Made by a program: the position numbers and the translations under genes
Shown: in pieces, positions 1-11,032 of the stretch
How positions within the stretch are numbered: the first letter of the stretch is position 1
How the letters are laid out: the number at the start of each line of letters is the position of its first letter
The notes under the pieces: generated by a model
What the model saw: the letters and a program-made list of their open reading frames with translations, nothing else
Databases searched by the model: none
What the model was told of the DNA's origin: nothing
NCBI GenBank assembly: GCA_032629725.1
Contig: JAFEVB010000022.1
Coordinates: forward strand, 1,178,001-1,242,000
Reading direction: 5' to 3'
Length of the DNA stretch: 64,000 nt
From: Gremmenia infestans
Lineage: Eukaryota > Ascomycota > Leotiomycetes > Helotiales > Hamatocanthoscyphaceae

Positions 1-215
1 TAGCTGAACAGGATGGGAGAATATAAGATACAAGGAACCCGATATTACTTCTGCGCTATAAGCATTACCTACTGTCTCAATATGCATTATCTAGAAGATA
101 CCGTCATGCAAGCCGTCAGATCAGAGTCAAAATCTATGCAACGGAAGTTTGTAGAGAGTGAAGATGTCCTTGGAAAAGCGGTCATCCTGACTATCCTACC
201 CATTTTTCCATTGCC

Positions 216-593
216 TTATACAAAATCCCCTCCCTCTATAATTTCTTTATACAGATCCCTATTCTTACACAAGGCCTCCGCCTGCTCGATCTTAGCGATC
301 AGCATCTGAGTCAAATTTGCAATCACCTCCTCCTCCTTGGCCAACTTGATCTTCCTCTTCCCCTGTTCGTTCTTGATCTTTTCGATGAGCTGGCGAACGG
401 TTATCGGCTGTGTCTGAGCGTCGTCTGCTAGTGGTTCATCTTCCTTGCCCAAGATCGCAAGGAGCTGTTTACCCAGGATAAAAACATGCCTTTTCCGGGT
501 GCTGAGTGCTGCGTTCGTCGCTGCGTACTGCTGTACGAGCGTTCGCGGTTCCTCGGTTGAGGTTTCTGGAGTTTGGGGGTCTGGTAGCAGCAT
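216..593 (-). CDS. small coiled-coil protein, unknown function
   Basis: Single-exon frame of 125 aa starting at the ATG at 591-593. The N-terminal 25 residues are rich in Pro, Thr and Glu. Residues about 30-50 are hydrophobic and basic. From about residue 70 to the end there is a charged heptad-like stretch (Lys/Glu rich, with Leu/Ile spacing) that reads as a coiled coil. There is no signal peptide or membrane segment. The composition resembles a small subunit of a larger complex, such as a kinetochore or tethering complex, but I do not recognise the family and assign no function. An upstream exon is possible but not needed. Confidence 0.5.
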   Translation of the reverse strand: MLLPDPQTPETSTEEPRTLVQQYAATNAALSTRKRHVFILGKQLLAILGKEDEPLADDAQTQPITVRQLIEKIKNEQGKRKIKLAKEEEVIANLTQMLIAKIEQAEALCKNRDLYKEIIEGGDFV

Positions 594-1339
594 GTTGCTT
601 GGAGGAGCGGGTAGTTTATTCGATTGTTAAAGCTCGGGGGTCTCGGGATTTGAAGCTGAAGAGTCGAGGGTTTTTTGAGCAAGTAAGTCTTGTGTGTGTG
701 CGTGGCCAGTTGTTGGGTTCTTGCAAAGGAAGGTGATTTTCTCGTCATTCATATTCGTTGGAGGGCGTCTGTCCGTTATCCCCAGATAAGTTCGAAGTGC
801 TTTGAATAACACCTAGAATACAAAGACAGGTTGCTTGAAGCTACAATTTAATTATTGCCAATCATATGGGTTCTTGTTAGTCATAAAACTCGTAATATTC
901 GCAAGCAGAGTGGCATTTCTAGCTCAGATTATTACGCCTCTTGGGAATGACTCAAGGAGTTCCAAAGGGACTAGTAGAGCCAATGATTAATTCAATCAGA
1001 CGATCTCATTTGAGGTGCTAGTATGTGCGCCACCTTATCTCCAGTCCGCTGGAGCAGTTTATGTTAATCACTTGAAACGTGAGGTTAGGCTGTTGAAGTC
1101 TATTTTCTGGCTTGTGAATACCCGACATTGATACATCCACTGTGAGCAACACCTTTCAAGTAAATCCATACTCAGAGAATGGATCCGGCCTATAATACCT
1201 TTTCCACTTCTCCAAAACCTTGATGTCTCAATTCACATAGCACGTCCACAATGGTGGAGCTTTCTGTCAGATTCCAACCTAAAGTCTCCTCGTAAGTCTC
1301 GACATCATCTACATCTACCGGTACATCATGGCGAATCTT
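594..1339. other. intergenic, nothing recognised
   Basis: No convincing coding frame on either strand. The short open frames here overlap the 5' end of the preceding gene or lack coding character. This is presumably the promoter of the minus-strand gene plus the upstream flank of the decayed gene that follows. Confidence 0.5.
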
Positions 1340-2370
1340 GCTCAATCTCGGCCGCGGCCTCAAAAGAACGAATGTTTCTTAATATCTTACCTCAAGTTAA
1401 TCTCCCAGAGCGCTGGGACGACCACACATCCAGCAGTCGGCGAGCCACCCGAACCACCTCTAACACGCCTCGATATTCAGGATGCATTCGTCAAGACAAT
1501 GCGGGGTGGATTGCCGATACAGGAAAAGGCATGCCTCAATAACAGCGACGAGAATGGTCGATTTCAGAGAAGATCTTACAACAATGGCCTTACTTTCGTT
1601 ATCAGATTGAAGATCTTATTGTAAAGGAGCTATGGACCCCAACCGGTCGCGATATTCTAGGTGGCGGTGCTGAACGACTTCTTCCCCTCGAGAAGAATGA
1701 GGTCGATACACGTATATGGTTCAGCTATATTATCAGTGAAATTCAGAAGAGATTCCCCTTCACCACAACCGACACGGTCCCTCTTCACTTTCGCATGTTC
1801 CAAACCTAGAGGCTTATTGATCTTGCCAGTGCCCACATCCGAATGGTAGTCGATTCTGCTCTAAACGCTTGAGGTTCTTCATCTAAATGATGACTATGAT
1901 CCAAATATGTTTGTAAATCGGGACTTCCCTTTCGAATTTCTATGCAACGACTTTCCTGAGCTCGACATTTCACAAAATCCTGACAGATGGGATACTGTTG
2001 CGGATTGTGGAACAATCGACCTAAATTCTAGCACTTTCGATATGGCCCCCTCGGAGGATATATTAAAGCCTTAAAGGACAGCTTGTCCGAATTATTTTGG
2101 GACAACTTGACCGACTAAGCTACCCTTGCGCCGGCTGCTGCTTCCACCTCAAACAGTACGAATCCTGAAGGCCAGGCCCACCGCTTGCCCAAAGCTTGCG
2201 ACGTCGAAGACGATGAGACTGGCAATACCAGCTCGAAGAAAGGTAGTTGGGATGAGTCAGTGGTAGTTTTTGCTTCAAAGCCAAGTATGAAAGTCGCACT
2301 GGGAGCATTACTCTTGGTAGGGAAATATGCAAAAGACAGAGCCTTTGAGCAACTCGTTTTGACCATATAG
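1340..2370 (+). pseudogene. decayed protein gene, unknown family
   Basis: One protein-like reading can be followed across the region only by crossing breaks. Frame 1 gives a Trp/Arg-rich stretch from about 1399 (reading NLPERWDDH) and a clearly protein-like part around 1560-1805 (for example KELWTPTGRDILGGGAERLL). It is interrupted by TAA at 1540-1542 and TAG at 1807-1809. At about 1870 a single extra T moves the reading to frame 2 (acidic, with DDYDPNMF and NRDFPFEF). Between about 2030 and 2060 it returns to frame 1 (LKDSLSELFWDNLTD), then meets TAA at 2116-2118 before a final stretch ending at 2370. Three stops plus two shifts argue for a pseudogene rather than introns. I do not recognise the family. 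Confidence 0.5.
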
Positions 2371-3999
2371 GTAAGTGTCTTTTACTAGGCTAGTCTCGTC
2401 TCTTGAGTTGACGTTGTCAAAACAGATATCTTTGGGTTTCCCAATCTCAGCATGGAAGTTGAGGATCTTAAATAGCACTTCGATGGCACTGTAGAAAGGG
2501 TTGTATACATCGGGTACCCACCTGCACATAATAGCTCTCTTTTAGAAAACTATATGGAATGCCCGTTCTGGGACTGAGACTTAGACTGTAATTGTGAGAA
2601 AACATTGTTCCAATGGCGCTGGCACTACCACACGTGTTATGACTTTGATTGTAAGGGCCGCTCGCAGATCATTAATGCGACGGACTCATTGCCATCCCTG
2701 GACAGATTGATTGAGTTGTTTGAAAACTCTTCATATTATGTCAGATCTGGTTACCCATTTTCGGGATTGATCAAAGCATTTCGACATTTCGGCTTCCAGT
2801 ATTGCTATCATAAGCAAAGTCTCCCACTAGGAAGGGGTAAGGACTCTTCTATTCCCTCCATATAGACTACCCCCAACTAATTTCATTATTCAGCAACCAC
2901 TGGTAAGAAATTGTCTTCGGATGCAGCGAACTATATATAGCCTTAGTTTCGTCTATTCCGAGAGTGAGGGACTTATTAGATGGCGATGGGCAGCAGCGCT
3001 GGCCCTGGTCAGCAAAAATGGGCGATCAGCTCATGTTTATCATTGTCACAGAGATTGTAGGACTCGAATTTGAAATACTTTCTCAAGTCGACAAAATTAC
3101 ATATAAAGCAATTGGAAAACAATTGGAAAGCACGCGCTAATATGCGTGTGGGCGCGCTGTGGATTATGATGCTCTTATACTAAGGGCACATGCATATGAT
3201 AGCTGAGAACTTTAAAAAAACATTAAGTACATGCAAAAAACCAGCGAAGGAACAGTTCCTGAACTCAGCTTACCACTCAGAGTGTACCAAGATACCTATG
3301 CTCTCACACGAAACATATACACCAATATCATCTCGACCTACAATGCGCTATATAAGACTACATCGCCGCTGACCCTAGCCTTGACTGGCGTACGGACTAA
3401 ATTTCCGAACTACTTGGCAAAGATCCTGAACTTATCGATCTAGCTTCTTGCAACATCAAGACATAGATTTTCTGGTTTCGTAAGTCCACTGCCCTTTTCA
3501 GATACAGTATAAGCCTGGAGCTAACGCAGAGCAAAAGTAAAGACTGAACAACTGAGGCCCGAAGACGCGCTATACAAAACACTTGTCGCTGAGAATGAGA
3601 GCAAGCTGATGGCTGCACATATCTAGGCTGCGAAGAGGAAAGGGATCCTGTAGACTAGACATTAATTCCCTGTTACGATCCGCATGCTTCCGCTGCTCCC
3701 TCTGCTTATTGTGTTAGAATTCGTTCATTGCTCCTGATATCACCAAACAGACTTGTTCGATCAGCCCTCCAATCATCCAATCAGTCATTATCTCGTGAAT
3801 TTCATATGACCCAGTTTAACCCCAAAGTCTTTAAACCGCGCACCCCCTCCACAAAATCATCATCAGCATTGCCAATTCAGACATAATCCTTAGCTTCCTG
3901 CCATTGCTAACTCGACATCCTGTAAAAGTCTTAGTGTCCGAGAAGATCCTAACATTCAATATGACTATTCAATAAGACCGACCTGAATATCCATCCATC
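2371..3999. other. gene-free stretch with possible gene fragments
   Basis: Holds several short frames without starts, splice support or recognisable domains. The longest is 2605-2865 (+), 86 aa, with protein-like but unrecognised composition. A 70-aa frame ends at 3443. They could be fragments of decayed genes like the one just upstream, but I cannot support any as a functional gene. No tandem repeats were noticed. Confidence 0.4.
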
Positions 4000-5097
4000 C
4001 TACTTCTGCGTCTTCAGCTTTTCCTTAGCCTTGTCACGCTCCATCTTATCCCAGAGATCATCTTGATTACGCATTTTGCTCTGTTGACCTCGGTGCCAAA
4101 GCTGATCGGAAGTCGTAATTCGGTTCCCACCCCAATGCAACTTGGAAGGGGGGCTGCTATTTTGTTGGATAAATGGGCCTTTGTACTTGTACATGGGAGG
4201 TTTTGCTACTTCCAAACCTCACGCCTGGGAGGTGGTTTGAAGGAGGAGCTTCTTCGCCGGGGAATTGGCTGGGTGTGTAACGGGAGCCAAAGGATCGCTG
4301 GGTATTCTTCTCTTGGATGAAGGGCGACGCTCATTTAAAGGCGGCGTTTGGGGTAAGGCTTGTGGGGCAGAATTATCTGCGGTGGATGGCATACTGTTGC
4401 GGGATCTATTTTGAGATTGTGTAGGATTTGAAGCATTGTTGATGCTGGGCGTGGTTTCGGAGATAGGACGAGAACGTCTCTGTGTGGTGGAGGTGGCCTC
4501 CTTGCTAGAGCGTTCCCTGTTGTTTGTTTTGAGGGGGGAAGACATGGTTGGAGTTGAGGTACCGGGGTCTTCCACGGCTCGCGATCGACGTTTCGGGGTG
4601 ATAATGGGAGGAGATGTATGGGTTGGGGAACTGGCAGAGCGTAGTATTGCGGCCAGGTTGATCAGCCGAGTGTGATGCCTTTCCAAGGCTTCTTCCGCCT
4701 CTTTATAGTTGACCTTGTTGTTTGGATTTTGAATGAACATCCCAAAGTCAGTCTTCTGAGTTGCCAAGAAGATCTCGAGAGCGTTGTGGGCCATTTTCAT
4801 GAAGCCTGGGGATCTCTTGGCTCCTTCGAGACAATGTTCAGGCAATGATGAAAATGCGTGGGGAGATGAATGGCCAGTCTTGAGAGATTGTGCAATAGGT
4901 ATCCAAAGGGCGAAGATCCGTGACAGTGTGAAGGACCTAGCGAAGGAATCTCGATGATTTCGACCTCTATGGTTCAACCGATAGCGGTGAGCGACGCAAA
5001 TGCCTTTATTACCAGACAGAGAAACCTCTGAAAAGTTCGTGGTGACCGCCTGGATCTCAATATTCGTACCGAGAGAAAGTTCATCTTTGACCGCCAT
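4000..5097 (-). CDS. unknown basic Ser/Pro-rich protein, with internal TGA
   Basis: The first frame runs from the ATG at 5097 to a TGA at 4219-4221 (292 aa). A short conserved-looking helical patch at about 100-150 (ALEIFLATQKTDFGMFIQNP) is followed by a long low-complexity tail rich in Ser, Thr, Pro, Arg and Asn, ending in basic SKRRIPSDP/SPAKK motifs. Downstream of the TGA the same frame stays open for 71 more codons and ends in a Lys/Glu-rich helix (DDLWDKMERDKAKEKLKTQK). The TGA therefore probably lies in a short intron; a 66-nt GT-AG intron at 4157-4222 keeps the frame. The tail suggests a disordered nuclear protein, but no family is recognised. The part before residue 100 may also hide an intron. 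Confidence 0.5.
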
Positions 5098-5939
5098 GAG
5101 CCTTCGAACTCATTCTAAATTCACTTGAGTCGCAAAGAGTTAAATGATGGCTTTCTCCCTCCCTCCCTCGTAAGTTGAATTTCAATTGACTTACTTCACG
5201 CATCCTATCAGCTTCAACTAAATCATCACCAGCCCTTCAATCTCGCCAACTCCTTTCCATCAAAGCCCATGCGCCAACTGTCCTGCCGACATCTTGGGAT
5301 TGGAACTAAGTGTGCATGCTTTCCATATACTGTTTGGTTCTAGCAAAGCCAAGTTCCTGTGGAAACAAGCACCGTAACCGTTGGGAGCGGCTATTCCAGG
5401 GCTCTCGAGGTGGAGTGTAAGGAGTAGGTTAGGTTGTTGTCGACAATTGTGTTGTTCTATCGACCGGGGACTACTTTTTGCAGTCGGCACACAGGTTGAG
5501 ACTACACAGGGAAGAGAGTCAGGACACTGCTGCATTTATCCATCTTTCAGGCCGCTGAAACCGACTAGTCAAGTTGACTAGCTCCTTATTTCCAAACCTG
5601 ATGATTGAGATACTTACATTGGTGTACGAGCACGAGGGAGTCCTGAGGGGACCATCGGAATAATATCCACGGGGAAGGTGAACCCTACGACTAGCCCCCG
5701 AGGTGTTGATATTATTTCGGGAACCCATTAAGTTTGTTCAATGGAATTACGCGAGACTTGAGGGGAAAGCGTACCTTTGCAGCTACGAAACAACAGATTC
5801 GTACGTCTATTTGCCTTACCAAGCATGTCCATCAGGTTTACGCTGCCGAGAATCACTAGAATAACAGATATACACATGACAGAAATTCCGGCCCAAGGAC
5901 ACAGATTGAAAGCAGTACTATTGACTGACCGTAGATAAT
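5098..5939. other. intergenic; weak minus-strand frames
   Basis: A minus-strand frame starting at 5943 reads 55 residues with one hydrophobic segment (ISVMCISVILVILGS). It could be spliced to later pieces ending near 5520, but the introns lack a good branch site and no family is recognised. It starts at the very end of the hydrolase gene, so it may be part of that gene's 3' UTR. The rest, including the CT-rich 5155-5165, shows nothing. Confidence 0.35.
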
Positions 5940-6930
5940 TCATAAGTTTGAATTTGCAGAGGCGCCACTCAAAAACCCCAGAACTCTCCGCACGAGTCCC
6001 TGAACGACCTCATCTGAATTACCAGCCAGGTTGTGTGAAGCTCCTTCTAGTGGTACCGAGTTCTCCTCATCAATCTTTCCAGCTCCCCTCTTCGTAATCT
6101 CAATCCATCTCTTCGTCAAAGCCATTTTGTCAATATCCTTGTTCATATACTCGTCCGCGTCGGAGAAGAGAATACATAGTGGGCTCGCAGCTGGCAAGCT
6201 CCCAAACGTCTTCATAAGCTGCTCGTCCGTGAGATCAGAGCTGAAATAGTCATCATCACCATCGTGATTCGGACTGGCAAGTGACAACCATCTGTACGCA
6301 GAAACAGGGCAGTTTGAGAAGAAGTTGTTCGTTTTCTTGGAAGGTAAAATCTCTGCGCTATCTCCGGCATCTACCATTGCCTGAGCAGCAGCACATGATG
6401 ATTTATAGACAGCGGGGTCCATCGTCATAATCATCGCTTCTCGATCACTGACGGGGCCTTGAATAATGCCACCATTGATGGGAGCGCGGTCCTCGTGACC
6501 AGCTCCAGTCAGATATTCCATGATATCCTGACATCCAGTCGAGTTGCCTATCAGGATAATCTTGCCGGATTTGATGGTACGGAAGTATGCAACGCATTGG
6601 GAGAGCTCCTTGACGTCTTTCTGCAAGGAGGAGATTCCCCAGCCGGTGTAAGAGGAGGAAAGAATGGCTTGAGCGATGCTCCAGGTTGGTGGAAGGGCTT
6701 CTGCTATAGTTGAGGTGTAGGGAACGTTGTGAAGTCCGTCAAAGAGACCGCCAATGAAGATGAGGATATTTTGAGATTGGGCGGATGTCTCTTTGGGGGT
6801 ATGCTCGAAAGCTACAAGACGAGATGACTAAGGTATATTAGATACGAACTTAAAAATAAAAACATTCCATACTTAAATAACTTACAAATTGATGGGTAAT
6901 ACCTTTCCTTGCAATACCAGTGAAAGTCAT
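5940..6930 (-). CDS. DUF1749 alpha/beta hydrolase (SidJ-like family)
   Basis: Two exons: 6873-6930 and 5940-6811, with a 61-nt GT-AG intron containing a CTAAT branch site. The downstream donor GTATGG is used because the GTAAGT at 6885 would break the frame. Visible features are the nucleophile elbow G-N-S-T-G (IGNSTGCQDIMEY), an acidic residue region at FSDADEYM and a late His in EGASHNLAG, consistent with a Ser-Asp-His triad. The N-terminus reads TFEHTPKE then FIGGLFDGL, typical of the family. DUF1749 proteins are cytosolic; the family includes Aspergillus SidJ, which hydrolyses a fusarinine siderophore, but this member's substrate is not shown by sequence. It shares a roughly 360-bp divergent promoter with the mL40 gene. 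Confidence 0.85.
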
Positions 6931-7286
6931 CTTGGCGAAGTTGCTTAACTTCTCAATTTCGAACCAGTGAAGACTCGGATCCAGCGAGTATTTATGAAAA
7001 CACAAGACTTTCGGAATGACTTTTTCACATTAAGCTTGCTGAGAAAGAGCAGAACAAAATTGCATTTCAAACGACGGCGGAGTCTTCACTCGCTGTTTAC
7101 AGTACACTCGTATTGTATGAATGTTTATGTAGTAGTCCGGCGAGATGAAGTGGACCGAGAACACGCACTCCTGGTCGCTCTTCTCCACCGTACGATCACG
7201 ACCCTCCATCACGAAATTTATCTCAAGCTTCAACTCACCACCAGGACAAGCTCACCATCCATCCAACCACCACTCGCATCTCCAAC

Positions 7287-7994
7287 ATGGCGTCCTCACA
7301 CACATCCCTAAGCCGCCTCCTAAGTCCCCTCCTCTCCACCTTCCGCTCCTCCATCCAGACCCTCAAACCCACCACGACCAGCGCCATAATGCCATGCCGA
7401 ACATTCTCCTCCACGCCCACGCCCCTAGCAGGAGGAGGAGGACCCCCGGGCCGACGACCGGGCCGGAAAGGCAAAGGCCCCCCCCAAGGATTCACGAATA
7501 AAGTTGATTCGATACCATATGCAACATCCCAAGACGCCGCGGCCGCTGAAGCTGTCCCGCATGCGTGCGCTTCGACACTGGACGATTCATCGGGCGTGGA
7601 TGCTGGCGCAGCGGAAGAGAGTCGAGGCAGAGGAGAGCGAGTTGATGAGGTATGTACTGTGATATCTCAAGATTCATTTCCGGCCATATGATATCACATC
7701 ATATCATTTTCAAGTTATGGATGTGTGGTGGCGTGAAAGGGGGAATGAGTGGAATTTGGGGATGAAGCTGAGGATGAGGGCTAATTGTGAATCAGGATGT
7801 ACCAAAGTATGCACGCCGCTTGCGAAGAGCTGAGATTGTTGGATCCGCCGGGTACGAAGGATGCGGGAAGGTTGTATCGCATTGCGATGGAGAAGAAGGG
7901 GATTTTTGGGCATGGGGGGGTGCCGATTGAGTATGCGAGGGCACAGACTGAGACGCCCCCGAGAGAGCCCTGGAATCATGCGTGGACGAGATGA
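7287..7994 (+). CDS. MRPL28: mitochondrial large-subunit ribosomal protein mL40 (L28), apparent frameshift
   Basis: The N-terminus is a Ser/Arg-rich mitochondrial presequence (ending near MPCRTFSSTP). The conserved domain follows: an RYHMQHP..PRPL segment, then RALRHWTIHRAWMLAQRKR. After an intron at 7650-7795 (GTATGT..CTAAT..CAG) come MYQSMHAACEELRLLDPPG and a C-terminus PIEYARAQTETPPREPWNHAW. Presequence and domain lie in different frames: frame 0 from 7287, frame 1 from about 7486. They join perfectly if one C is removed from the C8 run at 7478-7485. This is either an assembly/sequencing error, a real frameshift, or less likely an unrecognised splice. As an essential mitoribosome component, error is the likeliest explanation. 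Length with the correction fits the family. Confidence 0.85.
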
Positions 7995-8653
7995 AGCAGC
8001 TGTATCATGATTATGGATTTGGGTTAGATGATGTGTAGGATAGGGATTGGAGACGATGTTCACAATATCTAGAGGGGAGCAAAGTGTGTTTGTTGTTGGA
8101 AGTATATCCAGGAGTAAGATCAGGCCATGTTCATTATGCATGCTCGCCCGTATGTGTTCTATGTACAAAGAGTTCACCCATTAAGACCAACACTGTTGTT
8201 TGCAAGCAAGCATGCAGCAATCCCCCAGTTCCAGGTCATTCGATTTCCATTCCGCCAGATGGGGTATGTGATGACGCAGAAGAGACAAACAAGAAAACTA
8301 TAAAAGGAGGGTAAAAGACCAAGCAAGTCATGATCAGTCATTAGAAGGGTCTATCTAACCCTCAAAATTCAACCAGTAAATCTGTTGCACAAGCAAATAG
8401 CTTTAAAACTTTTGTGTGCACTGCTGCATTTGCTGTTTGCAAAAATCTCCATCGAACAAACGCCAGACTGCGTAGCTTGCAATCGTTAATGGCGCCTAGA
8501 GTGTCTCCCGTGATAGCGCGGCGGTACGAAGTGAAGGCGTATTCGGTTCGTGCATTAGAAGGAGTATGATTGCAATTGTTGCCGGACCCGAAAAAAGCGT
8601 CCCTGTCAATGCCATGCCTCCAGTATTTCATCCGCAAACTCCAACTCCGTTTC
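7995..8653. other. intergenic between convergent genes
   Basis: This is the 3' flank shared by convergent mL40 and the Rho-type GTPase. Small open frames on both strands lack any recognisable domain. Nothing else seen. Confidence 0.5.
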
Positions 8654-9664
8654 CTATAGTATCACACAACATCCGCCTCCCTCCCCTTTCTCAAATGTCA
8701 GAAGAGCTGCTCTTGTTGCCGCCTCAAAAACATCATCGACCCCTTCACCGGTGAGGGAAGAGCATTCGAGGTATTTTCGTGCTCCGATATCGTGGGCAAT
8801 ATCTGTTGCTTCCCGGGTGCCAACAAAGTGTTGCGATCTCTTCCGAATCTCCTCAATGGCAATTGGATCTTCTCTCAGATCCTTCTTCAGGCCGACAAGG
8901 ATGATGGGGACTCCGGGGCATCGCTCGTTTGCTTCTTCGACCCACTATATGTAGTTAGCATATGAAAGTTGGTAGCCGTCCATGAACCAAGCGTACTTTG
9001 TGCTTAACGTTGTCCAGAGAATCCGGTGTGTCGATTGAAAATCCTATTAGAATAACATGTGCTTTTGAATATGCCAGGGGCCGTAATCTTTCATAATCTT
9101 CTTGCCCCGCCGTATCCCAAAGTGCTAATTGCACGCTCTTTCCATCTACCCTACAATCCGTAACGTAATTCTCGAAGACAGTCGGGACCTAAGTTAGCTA
9201 TGTCAGCAATCTGTTACGGGCGAAAGCCTCCTGGTTGGGCGAGGGTGGAGACATACATAGTGCTGTGAAAAGAGCTGTCAGCAAAACATTCCGAGCATTA
9301 TAAAGTGTTTGACTTACTGTAGGGAAATAACCCAATGTGAATACACTGAGCAGTGATGTCTTACCACAAGCACCGTCTCCAATTATGACCAATTTTCTGT
9401 AAATGATCTGTTAGCAGGTGCAGAGGATGGAGTTCCGCCTCTTTTTGTTTGTGATTTGAGCCCCGAATACAAATGTCAGACCATCAATTGAGCCCTCCAT
9501 ATTGGGTAGTAGGAATGCAGTACCCCCCCAGTCCCAGCGGCAAGCCCAATTGTATCCTGACATTTGTTTCGTGTCCCGGGAAATTCGCAGTTCCAGGCCC
9601 GCAGTCGGTAGGAAATACTGTAAGCATACCTTCGCATGACATTTTGAGCCTGTGGTTGGGCCAT
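8654..9664 (-). CDS. Rho-family small GTPase, Rho2-like
   Basis: Five exons by eye: 9630-9664, 9318-9396, 9257-9262 (a 6-nt micro-exon), 8997-9188 and 8654-8944; about 200 aa. The start MAQPQAQNVMRR leads directly into P-loop GDGACGKTS. Switch I is FPTHYVPTVFENY, with HY encoded by the micro-exon. Switch II is DTAGQEDYERLR, and the base-recognition motif is LKKD. The Rho insert region follows, then ECSSLTGEGVDDVF and a C-terminal CaaX box CVIL, predicting geranylgeranylation and membrane attachment. Rho2-type GTPases act in cell-wall integrity and polarity; the choice of Rho2 over Rho1 rests on overall resemblance and is less certain than the family. Introns carry TGCTAAC-type branch sites. 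Confidence 0.9.
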
Positions 9665-11032
9665 GTCTGTGAATCGTTTGGGTGTTGGGAGGCGTTTCGC
9701 AGACGAGAATCGATGGGACTGGTCACCAGTCAAGGCAAGGGAGGAGTGCCGAAGAGCGCGGCGACTATTTGGGGTTTTATCGAGATGGGATGTTTGAGAT
9801 TTGTCGATACGAGCCTGATGATTGCGGGCAAACTTGGCAGGCTGGGTAGTCAGTTTATTTGTTGAGGAGAGCGCGTGGTAGATAAGGCGAAGGGGAGAGA
9901 ATATCGACTTTTCAGGAACCAGGGGAATACGACCCTTTTAATGGTGGAGTGGTGGAGTGGTAAGGTAAGGAGGGTCTGGATAGTATGGTAATGTATGGTG
10001 AGATTGAGAGAGCAATGAGGGTTTTCGGTTCCTTTTTGGGGTTGCAACTGGGCTGAGTCGGCGGTGCACGGCTCCCTGAAGCTCTCAAAACAGCCTAGCA
10101 GCAGCGTGACGGGTCACCTTTTAGGGATCCCTGGAGGGAGGAAACAAGTGAAGCCACGGCTGTCAGTGGACCTGAATGATGTTATTGGGTGGACGGGCGT
10201 AGATTGAGTGAGATTGGGTACGGTACGGTACGGAGTAGGGTAGTAGTGGAGAAGAGACTAGAAAGCCGGAAAGATGAATTATGCTCCGAGTACAGTAGAG
10301 TAGAGTAGGTAGATATTGAAGAGTCTTCATCAGCTAGATCAGCAATTCAATAAATAAGTTTATAACCACAAGAATCACATACAGTAACGTGAAATTTCAA
10401 AAGAATTATGAGGTGTTTTATCTTGATACGTAGCTAACCTACACGCTACGCTACCCAGTCTCGAGTCAGTAGCCCTACCTTAGGTACCTAGGTACCTAGG
10501 TACTTCCCCTTCCTCTAGTTCCAGTTCCACTTTGAAGATTTCCCGCACGCTAAGAAATACTTTTTGCCTGAACATCCGTCTCAGGCTACAAGGCATACTG
10601 ACACTGACTGTGACACTGAGGCAGCTCTGCAGCAGGTGCGAACCACAGGACCAGGACTTCATCAACGAAAGGTACGGTATTGCAACTGCTTCCACGACAA
10701 CATCTGCCCCAACTGAACCTCTACTACGAACCCCAAGACCTCGCACACTTCCAACTGCACCTTCTCGATCCTCTCGATTTTCCTCCCTTGTTCTACGACT
10801 TTCGTCAACATCCGATATTCCCCAATATTCAGTCCGGCAAAAAGAGACACCTTGGTGGGGTAAAAGCCTGTCCTCCTGCCATTCACTACTTCCGTGAGTG
10901 CTCGGGATCCTCTTGGCTGCGAGATCTTGACCTCCTGGTTGAGGAACCCCCTTTCTCGACCAGATCTGATCTCTTTGCAGGGAGCGCTTGCGGTTTACCC
11001 ATGCCCCCACATCCAAACGACCTCTAATCGGA
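9665..11032. other. divergent promoter region Rho-GTPase / NST1
   Basis: About 1.37 kb between the divergent GTPase and NST1 starts. It contains short tandem promoter-type repeats: GTACG repeats near 10220, AGAGT repeats near 10295, and a palindromic TAGGTACC array at about 10480-10503. The stretch just before NST1 is open in several frames and is probably 5' UTR. The 268-codon minus-strand frame at 10480-11286 overlaps NST1 and is not supported. Confidence 0.5.
10480..10503. repeat. short tandem palindromic array (TAGGTACC)
   Basis: Three overlapping copies of an 8-bp palindromic unit (GGTACCTA) lie head to tail upstream of NST1. The function is unknown; it could be a regulatory element or simple sequence. 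Confidence 0.6.

Noticed and set aside
5520..5943. Possible small spliced membrane-protein gene on the minus strand
   Set aside because: Joins need weak introns without branch sites, no family is recognised, and it begins within the end of the hydrolase gene.
6873..6885. GTAAGT at 6885 as the donor of the DUF1749 gene
   Set aside because: It leaves the second exon out of frame; the GTATGG donor 13 nt downstream keeps frame and gives family-like sequence.
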